Below, one piece after another: positions 48,593 through 61,300 of a DNA stretch of 64,000 bases; within the stretch, counting starts at the first letter, position 1; the number at the start of each line of letters is the position of its first letter. Under the pieces are notes generated by a model. It did not search any database. It saw only the letters and a list, made by a program, of their open reading frames with translations, and was not told the DNA's origin. The position numbers were made by a program, and so were the translations under genes. Origin of the DNA: Monosporascus cannonballus (Eukaryota > Ascomycota > Sordariomycetes > Xylariales); NCBI GenBank assembly GCA_004154925.1, contig QJNS01000050.1:186001-250000 (forward strand), given 5' to 3'.

Positions 48593-51500
48593 TCAAAATA
48601 ATTACTTTTCCGTATATTTTTTTCCTTATTTTATGCGAACTTTTTACTTTCGATAATCGTTATTATATAAGGTTTTAACTTATATCTGTGTAATTCCTTA
48701 TGTTTATTAATTTTATTTGATATAATAGAATTTCTACTTAATGTTGTACAACTTATTATTGCGAAATAGTAATATATTCCGATATATATATCTAAGGTAA
48801 TAAAGTTATTAACGGTTCTAATCGGAGCGTTTGAAACCTTTTAATCTTTTTTGGTTTCGTTATTTTTCAGCTTTTTTATTAACAACAATTTTTTAGTTTT
48901 CTTTCAAATTTGTTGAACCTTTCGTATATTTTTGAATATATCCTATTAAGCTGCTGCCTTTATTGTTTTTGCTGGCGAATTTACTTTCGAAATTATAAAT
49001 ATCTTTTAATATTTTTATAATTTCTTCCCTATTTAATAAATTATTTCACTATATAGTATATTTGGTGCTTTTAATCTTTTATAATTCATTATTTTTTTAA
49101 TAAAGTTTTCGAGTAAATTATCGAATTTCTTTAAATAGTTATTTATTTTTAAGGCTTATAATAGATATTAATTAGAAATATAAGTTCGTAATAACCTTTT
49201 AATAACATCTTTTTATTATATATTGGACTAATTCTTTTTCCAACTAGTAATCATACTAGTTATAAAAATAAAAAGAATTTTCTACGCGCATTGTTTTTCT
49301 TTAAGTCCACTTTACAGAGCTATTCGCCTATCGATCTTATTTTACAGAGTAATAATTCGAAAATATCGATATTATCGTTCGTCTTTTTGTTATTTTCGGT
49401 TTAGTTAAGAAAATTGAATTTTTCTTTATATATACGTATAATACCTTAGTAAATAAACTTTTTTTAATCGTTATCTACGAAACATTTCGAAAAAAAAGAA
49501 TTAGCAAACGAAATAATAATAAGGACTTTAATAACCGAATTAAAAAAGATAAAAGAAAACTTTAAAAAAAGAAATTTCGTATCGAAAAAGTGTAAAAAAG
49601 ATAAATCCAAAGTAAAATATTTTAATTATGGTTAAAAAGGATATTTTAAAAGTAAATATTATTTTGCTAGCTAAAGAAATTCCAAAAAAAGAAAAACTTT
49701 ATAATCTTAAAAGAAGGTTAACATATTTAAATAAGAAAGAAATAATAGGGTAGAAAAAAACAAATTAATTTAATTTCTTTTCACTTAAAGTTTATTATTA
49801 CTATAATTATTTAAACTTAAAACGATATTTTAAAATACGAAAAGTATTCTATTTGTTAAGAGTTTAAAGTTAAAGCTTACAAATATTACTTAGGATAAAC
49901 GGCTTCTAAAATAGTTATAAAGATAAAATACCTTTGCTATCGTAACGTATAAAGGTACGAAATGTACAATAAAAACGGCCAGTTACGGTCAAATATTAAT
50001 AATTACGGATAATTATTTTTAAAGTTTTATACATTTCCAAAATATATTATTTACTTAAGAAAACTAAAAATAGATTTTTACGATTTGTTATATTTTAGAA
50101 TTTGTTATTCCAATAAATATTTCATTTATGTTAAAGTCAAAGACAATAATAACCTTTAGTTAATATAAAATAAAAAATTTTTTTATTAAACCAAATAACG
50201 AATGCTAATATATAGAAGTCTTGCGATAAATAAAATACCTTAAGTTTTCGTAATTGAATTTCGAATTAAAACAGAATTAAAAGGTTACGTTTTAAGGATA
50301 TTTATTCTATTCATCGATATTTTAGGTTTAATATAAGCTCTAAGATATAAAAATACCTTTTTCGGAAGTCTATTTTTTGAATTTTATAATTCGGAAAATT
50401 AAAAATTAAAGCTTAAATTAAAAAGCAAATATTTTTTTTCCTTTCAAAACTAAATCTAATTTCCAATATTTAATGCAAATATGGCAAAAAAAAATAGTTC
50501 CGGTACAAAAACGATTAATATATTAAATATGCTATTAAAAACATTTCTATATAAAAATTCGCTTAAGCCGGACGGTATTAAAAATTAAAATTTTTTAAAA
50601 GTTCTCGAAATTAAGATATTAAAAAACCTTGATTTATAAAGCTTTATACGAAATAACGAAAAAAATACGTAATTAAATTAAACATTTTTTTAATATAAAA
50701 ATAAAATATTTAACGTAATAATTAATGCCGGAACGAAAAATAATTTTATTTCTCTTATAACAGTAAAACATTTAGAAACTTTTAACATATAAATTAAAGT
50801 TTTATAAATTGCGTATAGTAAATGGCAATTTATTTATTTACGAAAATAAACGAATTTTTCGAAAAATCGAAAATTTTGTAATACGAATTTAAGAATACTC
50901 AAAATACGTTTCGTTAAATATTGTTAACATTTCTAGATACGATACTAATTTGGAAATATTTTGATTTTATTTTAACAAATTACAGATTAATTAGAAAAAA
51001 CGGATATTTTTTTTTAAAAAAAATGAAGAAATGTATTAAGAGAAGATAAGTAAGATATTTGTTATATTGTGAATAGATATCGCTATTTAAGCTTGAATAA
51101 TATTTTAAAAATATTAAGAAATTAGAGGATTATTGAAAATTTAAAAGATTACCAATTATTATTATATAATTAATAAAATTAAAAAATATTTATGGTTGAA
51201 AAATATTATTTTCAATCTTATAAAATTTATTATATAAACTTTCATAAGGTAAAACCTTTATGGAAAAATATTTAATATAATTTTAAAAAATATATTTAAT
51301 TCTATGATTTTCTAATTAAATATCCCGTTTTAATAATAGCAAAAATCAAGGTTTGAAAATAGAAAATCGATAAAAACGAAAACCTACTTTTTTAAAAAAT
51401 AATCGTTTAAAAATAACGAAATAGTATTGTAATTAACAAAGGATATCTCTTAATTCTTATAAATATATTAGCGAAACCTACTAATAATGCCAAATGGTTT

Positions 51501-53934
51501 ACGGTTTTCGATTTTCGGAATAATTATTACCAAACTAAAATAATTAAAAAAAAATTGAAAAACGATATTTAAAACGATATATGAACTTCACGAATATCGA
51601 ATAATATCTATACGATTTGTTAACGTTCTAGCTAGGTTTTAGCACTTAATTATAATTATTCTAAGAAACTTCCTAAATACATTTATATTTATTTATTTCG
51701 ACGATATTTTTATTTGCTTACAAACCTTAAAGAAATTTACAAAACAGGTGATTTAGATATTTAAAACGTTAAATAAAATATATATTCGAATTAATCCGGT
51801 TAAAATCGTAAAGTACATATAAAGATTAAATTTCTTAGGATTTATTTTTATTTCTGGATAAAGCTATATTCCAAATTTAAAATTAATAGTAATTAAGAAT
51901 TAATTTAACTTAAATAAAGCGAATGTTATAAATATCGAACAAATTTTAGAATTTTCGGATTATGTACGTAACTTAATCCAGGAATATAAAAATATAATTA
52001 AAATATTAATAAGATTTATTTTTATAAAATACGTTAAAAAATTGAATTGATTTAAAAAAGTTAACAAATATTTTTAAATACTTAAAGACAAAATTACTAA
52101 AGAATTAGTAATAAAGATATATAATGCTTAGAAAGTAAAACGGTTAAAAACAGATATTTCGAGAAAGATAACATTATATGTTTATATAAAAAAATGAAAA
52201 GAAATTAAATATAGAATTTTTAATATGAATCCGGAATTTATATAATGTAAAGAAATTGAAAGAAATTTAACAGCTAAAAAGATAACAGAAGGAATAGCTA
52301 TTATATTATGGCAAAATGTATATTTTCAAAAATGAATAAAGAAACTTCGCGTGGAATTATACAAAAATCTATTAAACAGATATTAACAATTTTGTGATAA
52401 TTATTAAATAATTTCGAAAAAATCCCACTTTTCGGAATTGCGTTAATTAATTAAGAAAATTATTAAAAACTGTAATATTTACAATAAATCTAACATAATA
52501 CGCCATAAACCTTATATATTATTATAACTTATTAATATTTTATAAAATATATAAAATATTATTATATAAAACGTTATTATTAATTTTTTATTTTAAGATT
52601 TAATTACTATAGATAAAAAAGAGAAAATATAAATAATCGTTAATAAACTTATTAAATCCGAATATTTCTTACTTTTTAAAAAAAACGTAACGGCTGAATA
52701 ATTAGCCTATACCTTTATTAAATATTATTTCGGCAAATACGAAATATGAAAAAAAGATCGTTTGTAATAAAAATAAACTTTTTACTTTCTAATTTAATAT
52801 CAGTCTTTTTAAATAAATAAGTATCAAATTTAAGTTTTTAAGAACTTATTATCTTTAAATAAATAAATAAACCAAAATATTAAAGGCAGATTTCGAAAAG
52901 TATTTTCGAAATTACATTAATTATTAGGAAACAATTTGGTAAAACTTTTATTATTAATATAAACTGCTTATAACATATTAATTAATAGAAATATAGGCGT
53001 ATCTCTTTATATAGTTATATATAAATACAAAGCCAAAATGGAACCACTTAAATAAAAACTTAATAAAATATTAAAAATTATTACGCTTATTTTAAAACGA
53101 AATTTTTAATAATAAAGGTTAAAATGATTTAAATTTATTTCTAAAATGAATTATATTTTTTAATAGCGAATAAATTAATATTATAATAAAAAATTAATTT
53201 CTAATTTTCCTGAAACAAAAATAAAATTCTTTTATTACGTTGAAGACAAAACGTTATATTAAATATTTTAAAAATCAAAACAAAAGAACCTAACAATAAT
53301 TTAAATTAATAACTTTGGTTAAATTTACTATTAACAAAATTATTTTTAAATTTATCATTAATTGTTATTTTCTAATATTATAAGAATATATTTTATTTTT
53401 TATATATCCTTATTTGAATTAGAGCTTAAAAACGTCCCCTTAAAAAAAGATCTGAAATTTAAAAAAAACTTTAACGAATACGAAATCCAACAAATATAAA
53501 ATTCTAAAATAATTTTACACAAAGTTTAGCACTTAATTAAATATGAAAAATACTTATATAAGGAAAGTATATAAAAATTACTTAATTATTTAACGAATGT
53601 AATAAATTTTATTAAGATGTTTTACTGCTAAAGTTTTAATTAACTGCTTTTAACGCAGCCAAAGTTGCAGACGATAACGGGTTTTTATTTAAATTTAATT
53701 TTGTGTCGTTTTAATTAAAATAAGTAAACGTTTTTACGATGGCGTCCGTTTTAGAAATAAGTTGCGCTTGTTTCGTTTTTACGCGATTACATTTTTTTCT
53801 AACCTTTTTTATTTTTTAATTAATTTAATTTATATCTTTTTTTAGGATTATAAAGGCTTTTTTTCGAAAATAATTTATTGTAATTAAAAATGTTTTAACC
53901 TATTAACGAAATTTTTTATTTTTCATTCGCAGGC

Positions 53935-54267
53935 TTATAATGCGTTATTAAGGTATTCTATATTTCGCGTTATTTTCTTTATAAACGTATTTGCTTTTTT
54001 TCTAACTTTAACTAATAAATTTATAGCTAATACATTACGGGCTAAATGGTGACGACGGGTATAAAATTTATAATTCGGGATATTAATTAAGTGAAAATAA
54101 TTAAATTTTCCGAAACGGGTACAATTTAAGTAAAAGATAACTTTAAAACTAAACGTTTTAATAAAACGCGCGCGGTTATTACGACATTCGCGGTAATTTA
54201 ATCGACGTTTTCTTTTTTCTTTTTGAATAAGACCTGTTATAATAAAATTAATTAAGGTATTTTCCAA
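53935..54267 (-). pseudogene. C2 antisense accessory ORF, N-terminal part, 110 codons open
   Basis: This is the longest open frame in the C2 interior, although it is antisense to pol in a RIP-degraded copy. It starts MENTLINFIITGLIQKEKRK and has RLNYRECRNNRARFIKTF and TRRHHLARNVLAINLLVK. The same block is recognisable in C1 (minus, about 44720-44990) and in C4 (plus, from about 60690). Conservation of the reading frame on this strand in three copies argues that it was once a real protein. It is basic and Arg-rich in the first half. It could be a nucleic-acid-binding accessory protein, but that is a guess. Confidence 0.5.
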
Positions 54268-54341
54268 CTTTTTTTAATAAAACGAAATAGCAATTTACAG
54301 CTTTTATTTTTGTAACAAATATCTTTAAAAAAAGAATATAA

Positions 54342-54758
54342 AGTTATAAGAATAGGAGTTTCTGTTTCGAAGAAAACCAGTTTTTAAGGCTTAATGTAGA
54401 TTTATTACGGCTAAATCTCGGGTAGAAAAGCGTGGCTTTTTGAAGTGATTCAGGTGATTTAAGTAATTTGATTAAATTATATAAATTATATAGATTTATG
54501 ATATACTTACTTTAAAAAATTGGGATATTTTAAAAATTGGTTTTTTCTATAAATAGCACTTATTGAGTTTTATTATTTAGCTATTAATTTAAGCCTCCAG
54601 CCAGAGGTAGCCGTTTTCTATTATAGAAAAAGTTTTTAAATCTCTTTAACAAACAAACCCTTTGTAAATTATTTTTCGCCTTATTGTTACTTACAAATCA
54701 AGAACCCATTTCGGATACTGCTTATACCTCCAGGTGGATATATAACAGGTTCGTTATA
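54342..54758 (+). repeat. C2 3' LTR
   Basis: It is 417 bp, aligns with the C1 LTRs and ends GGTTCGTTATA. It has the same length as the LTR at 60211-60627, so these may be one subfamily. Confidence 0.75.
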
Positions 54759-57700
54759 ATAAACTAACTGTTCTGCTATTACATTTCCTTTAACATGTAA
54801 AAAATAACTCGTACTTAATAAGTCTATTAACGATTACCTATATTTCATCGTATTCGACTTCAGTAACTGAATCTTTAAATTAAAAAAAAACTAATAATAA
54901 AATCACAAACAATAATGTTTCATACCTTATTTAGAATATTAGTAGGTTATAACAGCTCGTAAGATTTATAGCGTACTACCTTCACCTTATTACAAACGTT
55001 ATAATCTTTAATTACCTTTTTGACTATTCGGCGTAATTCTAAAAATCGTACTTTTCTCATAATCGTCTAGTATTTTTAAAAATTCAATGGTATCTGTATA
55101 GGGGGTTTTCGTAAAACTTTTTTATAAATTATTTCTATTAATCTTTAGGAATATATATTTTATTATAATATACTAACCAAATTTTCGGTTATTTCTTTAA
55201 TTGCTAAATTTCTTCTTATTTCTTTATATTATAAAAATTCCGGAATTGTATCAAATATTTAATAATTAATTTCCTAATTATTTCGCAAAACTATACCGCA
55301 CCATTTTTGTTATCCTGTAATATTTATACGCTTTTTTGGAAACTTTAAAATTATAATTTCTGCTACGACTAAGAATATCCGCCTCAATATTCTCCTTTCC
55401 CTAAATATAATATATTTTAAAATTAAACCTAAAAGAAATCATCCAGACTGTATATCGTTTGTTTAATTTTTGTCCCCTTTTAAATCGAATAAAATTTTTG
55501 TAATCAAAATAAATATCGAAAGGTTTCCTAATTCCATTAAGAAAAAGTTTTTTTTCTTTAAAAGCGTTAATAATTACCAGTAATTCCTTATGGTAAATCC
55601 GGTATCTAAGTTCTGCGTTTTAAATTGTTTTTAAGTAATATGCTATTAAATATTATTTGTTATTATTATCCAGTTATTTTAGGATTACGCTCAAGGCGTA
55701 ATCCGAAACGTTAATCTTTAATTGTTTAGTTTTATAAACGTTAGGTAATCTTATTACCGGTCTCTTAGTAATTTCGTTCTTAAATATTTAAAACGCTTTT
55801 TTAGCTTTTTTTTAAGAATTTAAATTCTTTTCCAACGTATTCTTTAGTAGTAAGCCTCGTTAATAGTCTAACTATATCTCTATATCCTTAAATTAAACTA
55901 CGTACCTAACTCGTAAATCCTAAAATTTATCGGATATTTATAACGTTCGCCTTGCCTAGAATAGGCCAGTTCTTAACGGCTTTCAACTTTAAATCTTGTA
56001 TCTAAATTTGTCCGGAAGTAAAAGTAAATCCTAAGAAATTTTATTTCTGTATATACCACACATTTTTAACAGAATTAACCCGGATATTCGCTTTATTCAA
56101 AGTTTTAAATACTTAGGTAACGTATTTCTTATATTTTTTAAAGCCTTGAAGTAAATAAGGATATTATCGAAATAAGGAAATACGAACTTATTTAGAAACT
56201 TTTTAAAGATACTTATGACTAAATGTTAAAAACTGGCTAAAGCGTTAATAAGTCCCATAGGTATTATTCGATATTCTTAAAGTTCGCATATTATTCTAAA
56301 TACCGTTTTCCATTTTTTTTCTTCAACCATTTTGATGTAATAATAGCTATCGTGTAAATTAAATGCCGTAAACTATTTAGCTCTGCTAACATATTTCTTT
56401 AAAATGCTTATAAAAATTAAAAGATATCCGTTTTTGAGTGTAATACCGTTTAATTACCTATAATTACTTACTTTTCGATAAACGGGATTTTCGTTTTCGG
56501 CGATATTTTACTTACCGTCCTTTATCTTTAAAATTATGAAAACGGAATATCCCGCAATAAAATTAAAAAGTTAAATATATTGTTCTTTTAAATCAAATTA
56601 TACGCTTTTTTATAAGTCCTTAAATCTTTCTATATTCATATAATAAATCTTATAAAATTTAGGATAATATTCTTCCTTAATGGATATCCGGCAGTCCTAT
56701 TAACTATATAAAAGTAACTTATAATTCTTTTTATCTTTAAACAACCTTTCAAAATTTTAATATTCCTAAAGTATCATAAAGATTTAGTTAAGAATTTATA
56801 CTCTCTTAATAATATAACAAATTTCTCGGTTATCTTCTTAATATATCCTTATTTCATTTTCTTATAAAAAAGTTCAATCCTTTCAATTAATCCGTAAATT
56901 ACTAAAACAAAGCCAAAACATTCCCAGGATAATATCATATTTAAAGATATTTACAATATTCAACGAAACGCATTCCTAATATCCGTAAATTCGCATAATC
57001 TATTCTTCGGTTTCTTGGAAAACTCTTTCATTTTCGTAAATAAATAAACTGCCGTTCACCGTACGTAATTTGTAAAACTATAACTTATATCTCTAAGAAA
57101 TCTGCTGTTTTTCTACCACCGTAAAAGAAATGAAATTACTTTCTGCTTTTAAGTCGATTATTACTTTAAATATTCTGTTTTTGTATTTAAAAAAGTCTTA
57201 ATCCGGCTACGTATTCCTTTTGTTACTTTACATAAGGTCTTGTAAGTTAAGGCTTTTTAATACCTTAATTCCGAAAACCTCTAGAATCTTTTAATTTCTA
57301 ATACCGTCTGGCTTAAGCAAATCTTTATTCGGGAACTTTCCTAACAGCATACTTGGTACATTAATAGTTTTTGTACCGGAACTATATCTTCTTGCCATAT
57401 TTGCATTAGGTTTTTAAGGCTAAGTTTATTTGCGAAAAGAAAACTACTTTCTTCCTAATTTACCCTTTGGTTTTATGCTTTCCGAATCATAAAATCAAAA
57501 AGGTAAATCTTCGAAAAAATACTCCCATATCTAGGAACTCATTTTAAACGCAAAACATCGGAAAATAATATAAACATCTTTGCAATATAGCCTTTTAACT
57601 CTGTTGTAATTCGGAATGTAAATAGCAAAATCTAACGTACTCTGGCCATCGTAAAGTTTCTATACATCGAAACTCGTTATCTGGTCCGGTAAATATTCTT

Positions 57701-59560
57701 TCGTCCTATTCAAACCAAAAGTCATTATTTTTCTTAGCTTTAAAATAAACAATATAATTATCAAAATAATAGGCAATAAAATATAACAAATCGTAAAGAT
57801 TCACTAATAATTTTTTTAGATAAATAATGCATTCTGGAAGCTCGTAAAGCTCTGGGAACAACTATTTATAGCTATTAATATTTGGCCAAAACTGGTCGTC
57901 GAAATTATATATTTCGTATTTTTATGTATTAAAATTGCACAGGCTTTCTAGCTTTATAGCTATTTTGGAAGCCGTTTATCCTAAATAGTACTTGCAGGTT
58001 TTAACCTTAAAATTCTAACAGACTAAACAATATTCGTATTATAGAATATGTTTTTAAATCTAGATAATTATGGCAATAATAAATTCTGGCTAGAAGAAAA
58101 TCGAATTAATTTTTTTCTATTTCACTATTTATTTTTTATTTAATTATTTTAACTTTTGCTTTGCGTTAAAAAATCTCTCCTTTTTTAGAACTCCTTTTAG
58201 TAAGGGAAGGATATTTGTTTTTAAAATGTCCCTTTTTCTCACAATTAAAACACTTTATTTTGAACTTATCTTTTTAGGCTCTTTCGAAACGGAATTCGCT
58301 TTTTTTAAGGTTTACCTTTATCTTTTTTAATTCGATTATTAAAGTTTTTATTATTATTTCGTTTCCCGGTTCTTTTTTTTCAAGATATCGATTAAAAATA
58401 CGTTGGTCGGCGATAATAACCTTATCGATATATTTTGCAAATTATCCTATCTTTAATTTCTTATATATCTCGTTTTTAACTGAAGGCTTTAGGCCATCGT
58501 AATAAGAATAAAACAACGCCTTTTTTGATAAGTTTAAAATAACGGCAAAATAATTAAATTTGGTTTTATATTCGACCGCCAATTTAATTTAATAAAAAAA
58601 ATGAAATTGCTTAATAGCATTTTGCTTTTTATCATAATTTTCGAATAAAATTCGCATTTTCTTTTAAATATTTCGTAATTACTAAAGATATAATTGGTTA
58701 CATCCGAAAATATATTAGGGTAATTTTTAAATAATTTCTATTAATAGGTTCGAACCAGAAAAAAACTTTTCCGGTAAGTAACTATAAAATAGCCATTACC
58801 TTTTAATAATTTTCCGATAACGAACTCTTATAAAACTTAAAGTAAAACCTGGCTTAAATTAAAAATCCTTCTACGTCGATAAATTCGTTATAAGATTTAA
58901 AAAACGTTAGTTTATAACTCTTAACATTTAATATTCTATAATAAGTAAAAGGTAATATAATTCCTTCGCGGGTTTGGTTTGCGCTAAATAACGGTAAAGT
59001 TAAAATTCTCTTTTGCGCTCGTTCCACACCAAACGAAAGCGGTTAAAAACTGTTTCCTTAGTTTCGCTTTCTAGCGGAGCCAAATTAAAAAAAAACTGGC
59101 TTTTTTTCCTTGGCGAATCGAGCATTTTCTTTTTCCAAAATTTAAACATTTTAGGCCAAAAAGTTCAATTTTTCTTCCGTAGTAAATTCTTTTTTTTCCC
59201 TTCTAGGATCTCGGCCTTATACTCTTTCTTAGCTATCTCTTTTTCCGACTCCTTTTTCTAGATTTCGATTATGTCTTTAAGAACTGGGGTAGATTGTTAT
59301 TAGAGTTACGAGGATAATAGGTCCCCTTAAAATCGGGTAATAAAGGGTGCTATATTATTTATTAGTTAAAGAACTTCTTTTATAAAAGATACATTATTTA
59401 ATTTAATTACTGTTTTCTCTTTTGTTAATAACGGAGATCGGGTATGTTATCTATCTTTTAAACGTTATCTTATACTATCGTCTGCATTAAGTTTAAAAAA
59501 GCTTATATCCCAATTAAGCGTTAAATTATTCGTTAGCTATTAATCAAAAAGCTATCAAAA
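54759..59560 (-). mobile_element. Family-C element, 3'-truncated, minus strand (C3)
   Basis: Reading from right to left it has a C-type LTR, the same post-LTR leader as C1 (TTAATTGGG and TTAACGAATAATC-like blocks), and gag with a nearly intact zinc knuckle at 58217-58262 (CFNCEKKGHFKNKY). RT at about 56160-56205 reads FVFPYFDNILI, and the start of the integrase core follows. It stops at 54759, equal to about 43385 of C1, where the LTR of C2 begins. It is less RIP-mutated than its neighbours. The plus-strand frame at 59013-59261 is only its antisense. Confidence 0.7.
58217..58262 (-). pseudogene. C3 gag zinc knuckle, best preserved copy
   Basis: The minus strand reads KCFNCEKKGHFKNKY. The first two Cys and the His are intact and only the last Cys is Tyr. 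It gives a view of the family-C nucleocapsid before RIP. Confidence 0.75.
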
Positions 59561-59950
59561 TATAACGAACCTATCATACATCCATCTGGAGGTATAAGCA
59601 GTATCCGAAATGAGGTCTTAATTTGCAAGTAATAATAAAGCGAGGAATAATTCAGCAATTTATTCGTTAAAGAAATTTAAAGACTTTTTGTTTAATTAAA
59701 AAACGGTACAATTACCTCTAGATTAAAAGCTTAGATTGATAGCTAACGAGCGAAACTAAGTAAGTGCTATTTATACGAAAAACTAAGTTATTCTATATAT
59801 ATCCTTTTAAAAGCGAACGCATTCTTTCTTTATCTAACCTCTGCAGCGTCTTTAGAGCGTCTCCGTAATGTCTCTAAATAGTCTCTGTGACAGGTACAAA
59901 GACCACTATTCTTACCGAAGTTTACCCGGCGGGACCCAGGTTCCTCCCCA
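59561..59950 (-). repeat. C3 5' LTR, diverged, right end uncertain
   Basis: Its left part matches the C LTRs (TATAACGAACC, then the reverse complement of the TATA-like block). From about 59815 it diverges into GC-balanced sequence. A TGTCAC start on the minus strand at 59892 or a farther end near 59950 are both possible. Confidence 0.5.
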
Positions 59951-60210
59951 CTTAGAAACACTTCTTTAATTCGTAATATTTTGTTTTTGTTTTATGTTCG
60001 TATATAGCTGTATAAGGAGATATGTTTATATTTTTATTAATAAATGTGTTGTAAATAATATATGCTAATAGTAAAAGTTTTATTTAGTTGTTTTGTTGAT
60101 AGTTAATATAATTTCGAAAATATTGTTTGAAGATTTAGTTTAGTTTTTCGATTTATTTGTTTAATTAGGGATAATAGGTTGTTAAAAACTTAAGTTTTAC
60201 ATTTATTTGT
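59951..60210 (-). mobile_element. Family-C integrase fragment between two LTRs
   Basis: Its reverse complement matches C1 at about 43465-43700, for instance ATTTTCGAAATTATATTAA and TACAGCTATATACG. It is a remnant of an older C copy. The LTR of C3 touches one side and the LTR of C4 the other. Confidence 0.55.
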
Positions 60211-60627
60211 TGTAACGAACCTGTTATATATCCATTTAAAGGTATAAGCAATATCCGAAATGGGTTCTTGATTTGCAAGTAATAATAAGGCGAGGAATGA
60301 TTTACTTAAAGTTTGTTTGTTAAAAAGATTTAAAAACTTCTCTTATAGTAAAAAACGACTGCCTTGGACTATAAGCTTAAATTAATAGTCAAAGAAGGAA
60401 ATTAACTAAATGTTATTTATATAAAAGACCGATTCATTATATATTCTAATTTTTTAAAGTAAGTATATGGTGGATTTATGTCATTTATGTGATCTAGTTA
60501 AATTACTTAGATTACTTAGATTATTTTAAAAAGTTACGTTTTTCTGCTCGGTGTTTAGCCGTAACAGGTCTACGTTAGGCCTTGAAGTCTGGTTTTTTTC
60601 GAAATAGCAACTTTTATTCTTATAATA
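60211..60627 (-). repeat. C4 3' LTR
   Basis: It is 417 bp. On the minus strand it begins TATTATAAGAATAAAAG and ends AACAGGTTCGTTACA, giving TG...CA ends if the second base is a mutated G. Confidence 0.75.
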
Positions 60628-60689
60628 TTATTTTCTTTTTTAAGGACTTTTGTCTCAAAAAATAAGAATCGTAGGTCGTTATTTCTTTT

Positions 60690-61300
60690 TGTTAAAGAAA
60701 GTTGGAAATACTTTAATTAATTTTATTACAACAGGCCGTATTTAAAAAGAAAAAAGAAAAACCTTGATTAAATTAACGCGAATTCCGTAATAACCGGACG
60801 GATTTTATTAAAACATTTAATTTTAAAGTTATTCCTTATTTAAACTGTATTCGTTTCGGAAAATTTGATTATTTTTACTTAATTAATATCCCGAGCTGTA
60901 ATTGTTATATCCATCGTTAATGTTTAGCTTATAACCTGCTAGCTAATAAATTCGTTAGTTAAAGTTGAGAAGGAACGGATACGTTTGAAAAAAAAAATAG
61001 CGCGAAATATAGAATATCTTAATAGCGTGTCAAAAAGTTGTCAAAAGAAGAACAAAGGATTTTGTTAGCAGGTTGAAACGGTTTTAATTATAATAAGATA
61101 TTTTGAAAAAAAAGGTTTTTATAATTTTGAAAAAAGAATATAAATTACATTAATTGGAAAAATAACAAAGATTTTTAAAAAAAGTCGTCGTATAAAAGCA
61201 GAATAAGCGCAACTTGTTTTTAAAACAGACGTTATTATAAAGATGTTTATTTTCTTTAATTAAAACGATGCAAGGTTAGATTTAAGCGGGAAACCGGTAT
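60690..61300 (+). pseudogene. C4 antisense accessory ORF, decayed
   Basis: It is on the strand opposite C4 pol. Aligned with the open copy at 53935-54267, the plus strand reads REFRNNRTDFIKTFNFKVI then RFGKFDYFYLINIPSCNCY and LLANKFV. TGA and TAA stops replace Arg or Gln. It is the third copy of the same antisense frame. Confidence 0.45.

Larger units (their letters stand above)
45495..49455 (-). mobile_element. A3 interior, continued after the C1 insertion
   Basis: Sequence after C1 parallels A1 from about 5.9 kb on (for example the block around 45575-45660 and 5945-6060), so C1 split a family-A element. In order on the plus coordinate are the integrase C-terminus (45708-45911), RNase H and RT, and the protease-RT linker (48329-48592). 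The match to A1 (9.84-10.0 kb) stops near 49455, where family-C sequence begins. The 5' LTR and gag of A3 are missing. Confidence 0.65.
49465..54758 (+). mobile_element. Family-C element, 5'-truncated copy (C2)
   Basis: It begins in gag at the point equal to about 39720 of C1 and runs collinear with C1 to its 3' LTR. The former zinc knuckle is at about 49616-49665, again with Cys as Tyr. The 5' LTR and gag start are missing, and family-A sequence abuts directly. It is more heavily mutated than C1. Confidence 0.75.

Noticed and set aside
59013..59261. 82-codon plus-strand frame rich in Phe and Ser
   Set aside because: It is the antisense of the gag leader of C3, and the Phe runs come from poly-A stretches on the other strand.
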